Positions 23,985-33,509 of a stretch of DNA of 64,000 nt are shown here, piece by piece. The notes beneath the pieces are model-generated. The model was not told the DNA's origin and did no database searches. It saw only the letters and a program-made list of their open reading frames with translations. Source of the DNA: Nocardioides eburneiflavus (lineage in GTDB: Bacteria; Actinomycetota; Actinomycetes; Propionibacteriales; Nocardioidaceae); NCBI RefSeq assembly GCF_004785795.1, contig NZ_SRRO01000001.1, positions 992,001 to 1,056,000 on the forward strand, given 5' to 3'. Position 1 is the first letter of the stretch, and each line of letters opens with the position of its first letter. The position numbers were made by a program, and so were the translations under genes.

Positions 23985-25568
23985 ATGGACCACCAGACGC
24001 CCACCACCGAGATGCACCCGCAGCGCTGGGGCGACCCCGCGTCCGCCGTCGAGCTGCCCGAGTCCGCGCGCGGTCTGGTCGACCTCGCCTTCGGCCTCCA
24101 GGACCGGCCGGCCACGACCGGGGCGACCCCGCCCCCGTCCGTCCTCGACGACGACCTGCTCGACGGGCTGCGCACGATCGTGGGCCGCGAGCACGTGCTC
24201 GTCGACGACGCGACCCGCGCCCTGCGTACGCGTGGCAAGTCCACCCCCGACCTGCTCCGTGCGCGGGCAGGCGACCTCTCCGACGCACCGGACGCGGTGG
24301 TGCGCCCCGACGGGCACGCGGAGGTCGAGGCGGTGCTGGCGTGGGCGGACGAGCACCGCGTCGCGGTGGTGCCGTTCGGCGGCGGCACCTGCGTGACCGG
24401 CGGCCTCGCGGCCCGGCGCGACGGCTTCGCCGGGCTGGTCTCCCTCGACCTGGTGCGGATGAAGCGGCTGCTCGCCGTCGACGACGTCTCGATGACCGCG
24501 ACGCTCCAGCCGGGCCTCCGCGGCCCCGAGGCGGAGGCGCTGCTCGCGGCCCACGGACTCACCCTCGGTCACTACCCGCAGTCGTTCGAGCACGCCTCCA
24601 TCGGCGGCTTCGCCGCGACGCGCTCCAGCGGGCAGTCCAGCGCCGGGTACGGCCGCTTCGACGCGATGGTCGTCGGGCTCACCGCGGCCACCCCGACCGG
24701 CTCGCTCGACCTCGGCTCGGCGCCGGCCAACGCCGCCGGCCCCGACCTCCGCCAGCTGGTGCTCGGCTCGGAGGGCGCCTTCGGGGTGATCACGTCGGTG
24801 ACCGTCCGCGCCCGCCGACTCCCGGAGGTGAAGGCGTACGAGGGCTGGCGGTGGCCGTCCTTCGACGCAGGCGCCGATGCGATGCGCACGCTCGCCCAGG
24901 CGGGCCTGCTGCCGACGGTGCTGCGGCTCTCCGACGAGTCCGAGACAGCGATCAACCTCGCCGACCCCTCGTCCATCGGGGGTGCCGACGACCCCGGCTG
25001 CCTGATGATCACCGGCTACGAGGGCGCCGCCGCACAGGTCGCCGCCCGGCGTGAGGCCGTCACCGCCGCGCTGACCGGGCTCGGCGGGACCCCACTGGGC
25101 ACCGAGCCGGGGGAGAAGTGGGTGCAGGGACGGTTCCACGCGCCCTACCTGCGCGACGCGCTCCTCGACCACGGCGTCCTCGTCGAGACCCTCGAGACCG
25201 CGACGTTCTGGTCCGACCGCGAGCGCCTGTACGCCGACGTCAAGGCCGCGCTCACCGACGTGCTCGGCGAGGGCGTGCTCGTGCTCTGCCACGTCTCGCA
25301 CGTCTACGAGACCGGCTGCTCGCTCTACTTCACCGTCGCCGCCCGGCAGGGCGAGGACCCGATCGCCCAGTGGCAGGCCGCCAAGGCCGCCGCCAGCGAC
25401 GCGATGATCGCGGCCGGCGCCACCATCACCCACCACCACGCCGTCGGCACCGACCACCGGCCGTGGTTGGCCGAGGAGGTCGGCGAGGTCGGCGTACGGA
25501 TGCTGCGCGCGGTCAAGGCCGAGCTCGACCCGGCAGGGATCCTGAACCCCGGAGTCCTCATCCCGTAG
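23985..25568 (+). CDS. FAD-linked oxidase, alkyldihydroxyacetonephosphate synthase-like
   Basis: A 527-aa flavoenzyme of the VAO/PCMH family. The FAD-binding half has 'VVPFGGGTCVTGGLAARR' and 'QPGLRGPEAEALL'. The strongly diagnostic blocks of alkyl-DHAP synthases follow: 'SFEHASIGGFAATRSSGQSS', 'HVSHVYETGCSLYFT' and the His-rich 'THHHAVGTDHRPWL'. Eukaryotic AGPS swaps the acyl chain of acyl-DHAP for a fatty alcohol to start ether lipids. The bacterial relatives, including mycobacterial AgpS, are mostly uncharacterised, so the reaction is inferred. It lies divergent from TetR-glpD, which supplies DHAP. Cytosolic or membrane-associated; no signal peptide. Confidence 0.85.
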   Translation: MDHQTPTTEMHPQRWGDPASAVELPESARGLVDLAFGLQDRPATTGATPPPSVLDDDLLDGLRTIVGREHVLVDDATRALRTRGKSTPDLLRARAGDLSDAPDAVVRPDGHAEVEAVLAWADEHRVAVVPFGGGTCVTGGLAARRDGFAGLVSLDLVRMKRLLAVDDVSMTATLQPGLRGPEAEALLAAHGLTLGHYPQSFEHASIGGFAATRSSGQSSAGYGRFDAMVVGLTAATPTGSLDLGSAPANAAGPDLRQLVLGSEGAFGVITSVTVRARRLPEVKAYEGWRWPSFDAGADAMRTLAQAGLLPTVLRLSDESETAINLADPSSIGGADDPGCLMITGYEGAAAQVAARREAVTAALTGLGGTPLGTEPGEKWVQGRFHAPYLRDALLDHGVLVETLETATFWSDRERLYADVKAALTDVLGEGVLVLCHVSHVYETGCSLYFTVAARQGEDPIAQWQAAKAAASDAMIAAGATITHHHAVGTDHRPWLAEEVGEVGVRMLRAVKAELDPAGILNPGVLIP

Positions 25569-25579
25569 CCGCTCGCACC

Positions 25580-26278
25580 TCAACCACCGAGGGATGCGAA
25601 GGACCAGACCAGCAGCTCGGTCTGCTCGCTCGCGGTGACGACGTGGCCGGGCTCGTCGGAGAGCCGTACGGCGTCACCGGCCCCGAGTTCCAGCCCGGCG
25701 AGCGAGGCCGCACCGGTGGCGGCGAAGACGTGCTGGCGCGGGTCGTCGGGCAGGACCACCGAACCGCCCGGCTCGAGCCGGGCGACGAGCAGGCGGGCGC
25801 CGGCGGCACCGACCGGGAGGCCGCTGCGGCCGGCCACCTCCACGAGCCCCGACGCCGGTTGCGGCGCATCGCCCACGACGTACGACGGGTTCGCGCCGGG
25901 CGCCGACGGCGTCAGCCACGCCTGGACGAAGCGGCACCGCCCCGACTGCGGGTCGGCGACCTCGCTGTGGCGGATGCCGGTGCCGGCCGAGAGCACCTGC
26001 GCGCGCCCGGCCTCCACGACGTGCTGCGCGTCTGGACGAGCCGAGTCGGTGTGGACGAGCGCCCCCTCGAGCACCCACGTGACGATCTCCAGCTCGGAGT
26101 GCGGGTGGTCGGGATAGCCGGCGCCCGGGGCGATCTCGTCGTCGTTGTGGCAGACCAGCGGGCCGAACCCGAGGTTGGTGGGGTCGAAGTGCGGGCCGAA
26201 GGAGAAGGAGTGGCGCGTCAGGCGCCCCCTGACGGCCTCCGACGACCTGTCCGATCCGGCGTACAGCGCCACTGTCAT
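25580..26278 (-). CDS. Pirin family protein
   Basis: A 232-aa bicupin. The N-terminal cupin has the metal-binding pattern 'GYPDHPHSELEIVTWVLEGALVHTDS', with His pairs and a Glu, and 'VLSAGTGIRHSEVAD'. The C-terminal cupin is more divergent. Bacterial pirins are iron-binding proteins, some with quercetinase activity and some acting in stress responses. ATG 26278 gives the family-typical N-terminus; the frame continues upstream only as a shadow of the beta-glucosidase gene. Divergent from that gene across 18 bp. Confidence 0.9.
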   Translation of the reverse strand: MTVALYAGSDRSSEAVRGRLTRHSFSFGPHFDPTNLGFGPLVCHNDDEIAPGAGYPDHPHSELEIVTWVLEGALVHTDSARPDAQHVVEAGRAQVLSAGTGIRHSEVADPQSGRCRFVQAWLTPSAPGANPSYVVGDAPQPASGLVEVAGRSGLPVGAAGARLLVARLEPGGSVVLPDDPRQHVFAATGAASLAGLELGAGDAVRLSDEPGHVVTASEQTELLVWSFASLGG

Positions 26279-26296
26279 GCCGATATCTTCGCGGGT

Positions 26297-27646
<1,350 letters not shown>

Positions 27647-27650
27647 CCTT

Positions 27651-27770
27651 GGTTTCGACTCGGGCTCGTTCCTCGCCCGGCTCAACCAGCGGTGGGCGGG
27701 TGGTGGCCGCTGGTGGAGCAGCCGGGGTGGCCGCTGGTTGAGCAGCGAGCGCAGCGAGCGTGTCGAAACC
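27651..27770. repeat. REPIN-like inverted pair of intergenic palindromic repeats
   Basis: One copy at 27651-27692 (opens GGTTTCGACTCGGGCTCG, closes GGCTCAACCAGCGG) and an inverted copy at 27731-27770 (opens CCGCTGGTTGAGCAGCGAGC, closes GTGTCGAAACC), 38 bp apart. In RNA the two arms would fold on each other. The inverted copy reads as the same family found at 33.35-33.50 kb. Such repeats are typical extragenic palindromes of this bacterial group. Confidence 0.75.
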
Positions 27771-27787
27771 GCGGACCGGCTGGCCTT

Positions 27788-27952
27788 GGTTTCGACTCGG
27801 GCTCGTTCCTCGCCCGGCTCAACCAGCGGTGGTCGTTCCTCGCCTGGCTCAACCAGCGGTGGTCATTCGTCCCCCGGCTCAACCAGCGGTGGTCGTTCCT
27901 CGCCCGGCTCGACCAGCGGTGGTCATTCGTCGCCCGGCTCAACCAGCGGCGG
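27788..27952 (+). repeat. 30-bp tandem repeat, five units, grown from an intergenic palindrome
   Basis: A further repeat copy opens at 27788 (GGTTTCGACTCGGGCTCG), and its inner part is then iterated. Units beginning TCGTTCCTCGCC or TCATTCGTC and ending GGCTCAACCAGCGGTGG start at 27803, 27833, 27863, 27893 and 27923, exactly 30 bp apart, with a few substitutions alternating between two variants. No spacers. It fills most of the 338-bp gap before the sulfotransferase gene. Because 30 is a multiple of 3 it gives spurious repeated peptides in several frames. Confidence 0.85.
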
Positions 27953-27971
27953 AGCCAGGGAGACCCACCGA

Positions 27972-27977
27972 TAGGCT
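27972..27977 (+). promoter_or_regulatory. Candidate -10 box for a leaderless transcript
   Basis: TAGGCT (TANNNT pattern) ends seven bases before the A of the ATG at 27985. No Shine-Dalgarno is present, which is the usual layout of leaderless actinobacterial genes. No convincing -35 element is seen because the tandem repeat abuts. Confidence 0.35.
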
Positions 27978-27984
27978 GCGAGAC

Positions 27985-29058
27985 ATGACCAAGAGGCGCG
28001 TCGTGTTCGTCGTGGGCTCGGGCCGCAGCGGCACGAGCACGATGGCCGGAACCCTGCGCACGCTGGGCCTGCACGTGCCCCAGCCCGAGGTCGTCGCGGA
28101 CGCCACCAACCCCAAGGGCTTCGGCGAGCCGCGGTGGGTGGTCGACCTGCACACCGAGCTGCTCGCCCGCAGCAACGTGCAGGTCTCCGACGCCCGCCCG
28201 CGCGCGTGGCTCGACACCGGCACCACCAGCGGGGACCACGCCACCCGCGAGCGGGTCGCGGCCTGGCTCGACGAGCAGTTCGCGGTGGGCGACGAGCTGG
28301 TGATCAAGGACCCACGTGCCTCGTGGTTCCTCGGCCTCTGGCGCGCGGCCGCCGACCGCTGCGACGCCACGTCGTCGTACGTCACCATGCTGCGCCCGGT
28401 GACGGAGGTGGTCGGCTCCAAGCAGACCTACTACGGCCCCACTGGAGGGCAGAGCGGTGCCGGGTCCGACCAGGGCGCGATCACCCGCACCGCCGCCTGG
28501 GTCAACATGATGCTCCACACGGAGCGTGCGACCCGCGGCCAGCAGCGCGCCTTCGTCCGCTACGGCGACCTGCTCGACGACTGGACCCAGCCCGTCTTCG
28601 CCCTCGGCGAGGCCTTCGACCTGCAGGGTGTGAAGACCGCGATGGCCGTCGACATCGCCGAGGTGCACCGCTTCATCGACCCCTCGCTGCGCCGAGTGAC
28701 GATGACGTGGGACGACATCGGGGTGCCCGACCGCCTGCGCGACCTGGCCGACGAGACCTGGCAGGCGCTCGACGCGATCGCCTCCGACGACTCCGCGAAG
28801 AACCAGGAGTGGTGCGACCAGCTCCGCACCGCCTACGCCGGGCAGTACGCCGAGGCGGAGGCGTTCGCCCACTCGACCGTGGTTGCCCAGCGGCGCCGTG
28901 CCGCGGCCGACGCCCGCCGCGAGGCGACGGCCCAGCCCGATCGCAGCGTCGCCGACCGCGTGCCCCACGCCGTACGGGCCATGGTGCCGCCGGCCGCCCG
29001 CCAGAAGCTCCGCAAGGCGCTGCGTCGGGAGCGATCGTCCCGGCAGGATCGGGCCTGA
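27985..29058 (+). CDS. Sulfotransferase-like protein of a surface-glycan cluster
   Basis: A 357-aa protein opening with the PAPS-binding-type P-loop 'VFVVGSGRSGTSTMAGTLRTLG', with a second conserved element 'VIKDPRASWFLGLWRAA' and 'TMLRPVTEVVGSKQTYY' resembling the 3'-phosphate-binding region of sulfotransferases. No signal peptide. The C-terminal ~60 residues are basic and may bind membrane or partners. It heads a block of four genes (1-4 bp overlaps, then 3 bp) with three glycosyltransferases, suggesting sulfation of an exported polysaccharide or teichoic-type polymer. It could instead be a kinase-like P-loop protein; sulfotransferase is the better fit. Confidence 0.75.
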   Translation: MTKRRVVFVVGSGRSGTSTMAGTLRTLGLHVPQPEVVADATNPKGFGEPRWVVDLHTELLARSNVQVSDARPRAWLDTGTTSGDHATRERVAAWLDEQFAVGDELVIKDPRASWFLGLWRAAADRCDATSSYVTMLRPVTEVVGSKQTYYGPTGGQSGAGSDQGAITRTAAWVNMMLHTERATRGQQRAFVRYGDLLDDWTQPVFALGEAFDLQGVKTAMAVDIAEVHRFIDPSLRRVTMTWDDIGVPDRLRDLADETWQALDAIASDDSAKNQEWCDQLRTAYAGQYAEAEAFAHSTVVAQRRRAAADARREATAQPDRSVADRVPHAVRAMVPPAARQKLRKALRRERSSRQDRA

Positions 29059-29996
29059 TGCCCGACATCGCGTCGCTCGAGGGGGACCCGGCGTACGACG
29101 TCACCTGGCCGTGGACGTCCGGCGAGCCGCTGGTGCCCGGGCTCACCTGCGTCTTCCGGGTCCGCAACGAGGCGCGCAACCTGCCGTGGGTGCTGCCGCC
29201 GATCTTCGCCGCGGTCGACCACGTCCTGCTCGTGGACAACGGGTCCGACGACGGGACGGCCGACGTGGCACGACGGGTCGCGGACGAGTGCGGGGCGAGC
29301 GACCGCCTCACCGTCCTGGACTACCCCCACCGGGTCGCCCGCGCCGGCGGCGAGCACCTCGCCACCCCGTCGACGAGCGTCCACTCGCTGACCCACTTCT
29401 ACAACTGGTGCTTCTCCCACGTCCGCACGACCTACTCGATGAAGTGGGACGGCGACATGGTGCTCACGCCCGAGGGCACCGGCATCCTGCGCGACCTCGC
29501 GTGGCAGCTGCAGTCGACGCGCGCGATCGTCGCGATGCCGCGCCACCCGCTCACCGTCGTCGACGAGTCGACCGGCTGGCTCGACCTGTCGCTGCGCTTC
29601 CTCGAGCCCTGGGTCTACCCGATGGGCCCGGACTTCACCTTCGTGAAGGCCTTCGACTGGGAGCTGCGCGAGTTCCCTCCCGGCGTCGAGCGGATCGTGC
29701 TCCAGCAGGGCCTCGTCCTCGAGGTGAAGTGGCTCGACGCCGACGAGTACGCGCACTGGCGCCGCGACGGGGTCGACTTCACCAACACCCGGCTCTACCG
29801 CAAGCTGCGCGAGTTCGAGGTCGACGAGGCCATCCGCAACGGCGACCCGGACGCGCTCGGCGGGCTCGTGAAGGTCACTGCGCCCGAGGGCGTCCACATC
29901 ATCGACCACGTCAGCCGCGACTGGCTCTGGCGCCAGCCGCGACCGCTGGTGCAGCACTCCCTGCCCGCCACCCTGAAGGAGCGCGTGCGACCGTGA
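29058..29996 (+). CDS. Family 2 glycosyltransferase (312 aa)
   Basis: GT-A fold enzyme: 'TCVFRVRNEARNLPWVLPPIF' opens the nucleotide-binding half, 'VLLVDNGSDDGTADVARRV' is the classic GT2 motif, and 'MKWDGDMVL' supplies the metal-binding DxD. The second half ('FTFVKAFDWELREFPPG') is acceptor-side. ATG 29058 overlaps the sulfotransferase stop (TGATG). No membrane segment, so it works on the cytosolic face on a lipid-linked acceptor, presumably together with the two following transferases. Confidence 0.85.
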   Translation: MPDIASLEGDPAYDVTWPWTSGEPLVPGLTCVFRVRNEARNLPWVLPPIFAAVDHVLLVDNGSDDGTADVARRVADECGASDRLTVLDYPHRVARAGGEHLATPSTSVHSLTHFYNWCFSHVRTTYSMKWDGDMVLTPEGTGILRDLAWQLQSTRAIVAMPRHPLTVVDESTGWLDLSLRFLEPWVYPMGPDFTFVKAFDWELREFPPGVERIVLQQGLVLEVKWLDADEYAHWRRDGVDFTNTRLYRKLREFEVDEAIRNGDPDALGGLVKVTAPEGVHIIDHVSRDWLWRQPRPLVQHSLPATLKERVRP

Positions 29997-31768
29997 CGCA
30001 TCCCCTCCACGACCTCCGGCTGCCGGGGCCCACGCTGGTCCTGGTCGACGACTCCGACGGCCTCGCGCTCGACGCGCTGCGGGGCATCGAGGACGTGCCC
30101 GGGATCGAGCCGACCGTCGTCCCGCTGTCGACGCTCGACGGCCCGCGCAAGGGTTGGGGCTCGGTGCTCGTGGTCGCCGCCGACCGGGCCCGGCTGCGCC
30201 GGATGGCGAGCGCCGTGCCGCTCCTCGGGCAGTGCAAGGCGGTCGCCTGCTGGCTCACCGACTCACCGACCCCGTGGGTGCTGGTGCCCCGGCCCGAGTG
30301 GCCGCGGCTGGTGCACCTCGCGGCCCGGGAGACGGGCGACCGTGGCGTGCTGACCGTGGCCCGCTTCGCGTCGGGCGCGCGCGCCCAGCTCGTCGTGATG
30401 GAGATGGCCCGGCAGGCCGCCGGGCCCGGCGACACCACGCACGGCGGCCTCGTCGTGTCGTACGCCGGCCGTCCCGCCGCACCCGGCCTCGACGCCCGGT
30501 CGGTGCTGCTGCCCGACGTCGCCGGCGCGGGCGATCCGGCGCGCGACGTGCCGCCGGACGTGGTCGTCGCGCGCCGCGGCGGGGCGCCGGTGGAGGTCGC
30601 CGAGCACCACGTCATCGACCGCGCGCCGACCGTCGTCACCGACCCCGGCCCCGAGCCGGTCGACGAGCGGGTCTTCAACCCGATCGGCTTCCGCAAGGAC
30701 TGGGACCACCCCGTGGTCGACCTCGCGAGGCTGGTCGACCGGGTGGGCCCGGGTCCTGTCACCGAGGGCGTCGTCGCCGCGGCCCGCGCGTTCCAGGGCG
30801 TACGCCTCCCCGCCGACACCCGCACCGCCGACCTGCTCGCCCTCGCGATCTCCGGCGTCCCGCTCGTCACCGAAGGCGTGCTCGACGTGGCGCCCCCACT
30901 GGCCGAGGCGCTCGACGCCGAGGTCGACCTCGACGACCCGCTGCGGCGCGAGGAGCACAGCCTCGCCGTGCGCCGCGCCGCCTTCGACCACCACTCCACG
31001 CTCGCCTGGCGCTCCGCGCTGGCCTCGCGCGCCGGCGTACGCCACGTCGCGCTGCCCCCGGTCAGCGCGCTGCTGCCCACCAAGCGCCCCGAGATGCTCG
31101 ACTTCGCGCTGCGGCAGGTCGCGCGCCAGCGGGGCGCGGAGGTCGAGCTGGTCCTCGCCGCCCACGGTTTCGAGCCCGACCGCGAGCTCGTACGTCGTGC
31201 GCTCGGCGACCGTCCGCACCAGGTGCTCACCTTCGACGAGTCGGCCTTCTTCGGCGACGTGCTGACCGCCGCCGCGCACGCCGCGTCGAGCGAGGTGCTG
31301 CTCAAGGTGGACGACGACGACTGGTACTCCCCCGACGCGGTCCACGACCTGCTGATGGCCCGTCGCTTCTCCGGCGCGGACGTCGTCGGGATGCCGTCGG
31401 AGTTCGTCTACCTCCACCGCAGCGACCTCACCGTGCGCCGCATCCACCCCTCCGAGCTCTTCGCCCGGTTCGTGGCCGGCGGCACGCTCCTGCTCGACCG
31501 CGGCCTGCTGCGCTCGCTCGGCGACTTCCGGCGGGTGCGCAGGTTCGTCGACGCGCAGCTGCTCGCCGGGGTCGAGGCGGCCGGCGGTCGCATCTACCGC
31601 ACGCACGGCCTCGGCTACGTCCTGCGACGCACCGGTGCGGGACACACCTGGCAGCGCGACGACGAGGAGTTCCGCCGACCTGACATCGTGGCCTCCGAGT
31701 GGAAGGGGTTCCGACCCAGCCTGGCGCTGGAGGCCGATCCGCTCGACATGCCTGACGGGGGGAGCTAG
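29993..31768 (+). CDS. Two-part glycosyltransferase (591 aa)
   Basis: GTG 29993 overlaps the previous stop (GTGA). The N-terminal ~330 residues are an alpha/beta region without a clear GT motif ('LVLVDDSDGLALDALRGIEDVPGIEP...'), perhaps a degenerate GT-B-like domain. The C-terminal ~250 residues form a GT2-type domain: 'ALLPTKRPEMLDFALRQVARQ', 'VELVLAAHGFEPD', then the acidic metal site 'LLKVDDDDWYSPDAV' and 'FVDAQLLAGVEAAGGRIYRTHGLGYVLRR'. Similar long proteins occur in actinobacterial polysaccharide loci. Sugar specificity is not predictable. Confidence 0.75.
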   Translation: MTHPLHDLRLPGPTLVLVDDSDGLALDALRGIEDVPGIEPTVVPLSTLDGPRKGWGSVLVVAADRARLRRMASAVPLLGQCKAVACWLTDSPTPWVLVPRPEWPRLVHLAARETGDRGVLTVARFASGARAQLVVMEMARQAAGPGDTTHGGLVVSYAGRPAAPGLDARSVLLPDVAGAGDPARDVPPDVVVARRGGAPVEVAEHHVIDRAPTVVTDPGPEPVDERVFNPIGFRKDWDHPVVDLARLVDRVGPGPVTEGVVAAARAFQGVRLPADTRTADLLALAISGVPLVTEGVLDVAPPLAEALDAEVDLDDPLRREEHSLAVRRAAFDHHSTLAWRSALASRAGVRHVALPPVSALLPTKRPEMLDFALRQVARQRGAEVELVLAAHGFEPDRELVRRALGDRPHQVLTFDESAFFGDVLTAAAHAASSEVLLKVDDDDWYSPDAVHDLLMARRFSGADVVGMPSEFVYLHRSDLTVRRIHPSELFARFVAGGTLLLDRGLLRSLGDFRRVRRFVDAQLLAGVEAAGGRIYRTHGLGYVLRRTGAGHTWQRDDEEFRRPDIVASEWKGFRPSLALEADPLDMPDGGS

Positions 31769-31771
31769 GAC

Positions 31772-33337
31772 ATGGCGCGGCAGGCGGTGGTGCGGCACAA
31801 CGACTGGGGGTCGCTGGATCCTCCGGCGCTCGGCCAGTGGGAGCCGACGCTGTCGGTGACCGTCGTCGTGCCGACCTTCAACTACCAGCGCACGCTGCCC
31901 TACGTCCTGGCCGCGCTGGCCGGGCAGTCCTACCCCTCGCACCTCCTCGAGGTCCTCGTCGTCGACGACCAGAGCCAGCCTGCGCAGGAGCTGCCGGAGG
32001 TGCGTCCCGACCACACCCGGCTGATCCGGGTCGAGGAAGGCTGGGGCCGCGCCAACGCCTGCCACCTCGGCGCGCTCGCCGCCGACGGCGACGTGCTGCA
32101 CTGGTACGACGCCGACATGCTGGCCCACCGCGAGGAGGTCGAGGCGCACGCCCGCTGGCACCACCTCGTCGACTACGCCGTGCCCGGGGGCCACAAGCTC
32201 TTCGTCGACCCGACCTCGCTCCTCGGCGCCGACCCCGCGTCCGTACGCGACCGCGTGGCGGCCGGCGAGGCGGGCGACCTCTTCCCCGGCCAGGAGCACG
32301 AGCCGCACCAGTGGGTCGAGGACTACTGGGCCAAGACCGACGACCTCCGCACCGCCGGTCCGCGGGCGCAGCGCTACCACATCGGGATGACCGGATCGGT
32401 CACGAAGGCGCTCTACCTCGACTCCGACGGCTTCGACCGCACGCTGCGCCTCGGGGAGGACATGCACCTCGGCCACTCGCTCGCGCAGGCGGGCGGCGTC
32501 TTCGTCGTCGACCGCGAGGCGCGCAGCTGGCACCTCGGCCGGTCGCAGGTGCTGCGGCGGGCCGAGCAGGTCAACCGCTTCAACGACCCCTACCTCGCCG
32601 ACCTCGTGCCGACGATGCGGCCCAAGCGCAACCGCCGCGGACGCGCCTACCAGGTGCCCTACCTCGAGGTGGTCCTCGCGGCCGGCCCCGCCGACGAGAC
32701 CATCCACGTGGTCGACTCGCTGCTCGACGGCGACGTGCCCGACCTCCGGGTCACGGTCGTCGGGCCGTGGAGCACGGTCCACGACGACCGCGTCCAGCCG
32801 GTCGAGGACCCGGTCCTGGAGACCCGGCTGGTGCACCGCTCCTACCTCCACGAGCCCCGCGTGCGCCTCGTCGAGTCGGCCCCGGCCACCTCCGACGCGG
32901 AGTTCGTGCTGACCCTCCCCGACGTGTCGATGGCTCCCCTCCCGTCGGCGCTCGCGGCCCTCCTCGACGACCTCGAGCGCACCCACCACGGCGTCCGCGT
33001 GCTGGCGTACGGCTCGGGCGTGGCAGCGCGGCTCGAGCGCACCTCGGCCCTGGCGCGGGTCGAGCGGCTGGCCGGCGAGGGCGACGACCGCGAGGCGCTG
33101 CTCGACGAGTCGTTCGGCGTGAAGACCTATCCCGCCTCGGACGTCGGCTGGGTGCCGGTCGACCAGCGCGTCGTCGAGCGGTTCGTGCTCGGTGCCCGAC
33201 CGCCGATGGACCCCGACAAGTCGGAGAACCGGCTGCGCAAGGCGCTCCGCAAGGCCGACGGCGAGGGCGTCGTACGCCCCGCAGAGGTGCCCGCCGAGGG
33301 TGACGGCAAGCGGGGGTTGTTCGGCCGGCGCCGCTGA
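31772..33337 (+). CDS. Family 2 glycosyltransferase (521 aa)
   Basis: The first ~250 residues are a textbook GT2 domain: 'LSVTVVVPTFNYQRTLPYVLAALAGQSYP', 'VLVVDDQSQPAQELP', 'WGRANACHLGALAADGDVLHWYDADM' (DAD metal motif) and 'LRLGEDMHLGHSLAQAGG'. The second half is a less conserved alpha/beta domain ('LRVTVVGPWSTVHDDR...') ending in a basic tail 'KSENRLRKALRKA', which resembles the C-terminus of the sulfotransferase-like protein. The two tails may dock on a common partner. It starts 3 bp after the previous gene and ends the cluster. Confidence 0.85.
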   Translation: MARQAVVRHNDWGSLDPPALGQWEPTLSVTVVVPTFNYQRTLPYVLAALAGQSYPSHLLEVLVVDDQSQPAQELPEVRPDHTRLIRVEEGWGRANACHLGALAADGDVLHWYDADMLAHREEVEAHARWHHLVDYAVPGGHKLFVDPTSLLGADPASVRDRVAAGEAGDLFPGQEHEPHQWVEDYWAKTDDLRTAGPRAQRYHIGMTGSVTKALYLDSDGFDRTLRLGEDMHLGHSLAQAGGVFVVDREARSWHLGRSQVLRRAEQVNRFNDPYLADLVPTMRPKRNRRGRAYQVPYLEVVLAAGPADETIHVVDSLLDGDVPDLRVTVVGPWSTVHDDRVQPVEDPVLETRLVHRSYLHEPRVRLVESAPATSDAEFVLTLPDVSMAPLPSALAALLDDLERTHHGVRVLAYGSGVAARLERTSALARVERLAGEGDDREALLDESFGVKTYPASDVGWVPVDQRVVERFVLGARPPMDPDKSENRLRKALRKADGEGVVRPAEVPAEGDGKRGLFGRRR

Positions 33338-33347
33338 GAGCAGCCTT

Positions 33348-33496
33348 GGTTTCGACACGGGCTCGTTCCTCGCCCCGCTCGACCAGCGGCCTGTTGCTCA
33401 ACCAGCGGCCTGTTGCGCGACCGGCGGCCCGTTGCCCGACCGGTGGGTCCGATGCCTCGCTGGTTGAGCAGTGAGCGCAGCGAGCGTGTCGAAACC
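33348..33496. repeat. Second REPIN-like inverted repeat pair, after the glycosyltransferase block
   Basis: A forward copy at 33348-33390 (opens GGTTTCGACACGGGCTCGTT, closes CGACCAGCGG) and an inverted copy at 33458-33496 (opens CGCTGGTTGAGCAGTGAGCG, closes GTGTCGAAACC). Between them lie degenerate short iterations of CCTGTTGCTCAACCAGCGG-like units. The same pair structure occurs at 27.65-27.77 kb, so the sulfotransferase/glycosyltransferase block lies between two such elements. Confidence 0.75.
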
Positions 33497-33509
33497 GAGG
33501 GCTCGGGCG

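Noticed and set aside
27803..27952. Short regular repeats that could suggest a CRISPR array
   Set aside because: Units are contiguous with no unique spacers, and they are an expansion of a known-type intergenic palindrome. No cas gene is in the window.
30263..33358. 1031-residue minus-strand open frame
   Set aside because: It is the antisense of two glycosyltransferase genes with intact motifs. Its residue composition (His/Arg/Asp/Val-rich, no domain) is that of a high-GC shadow.
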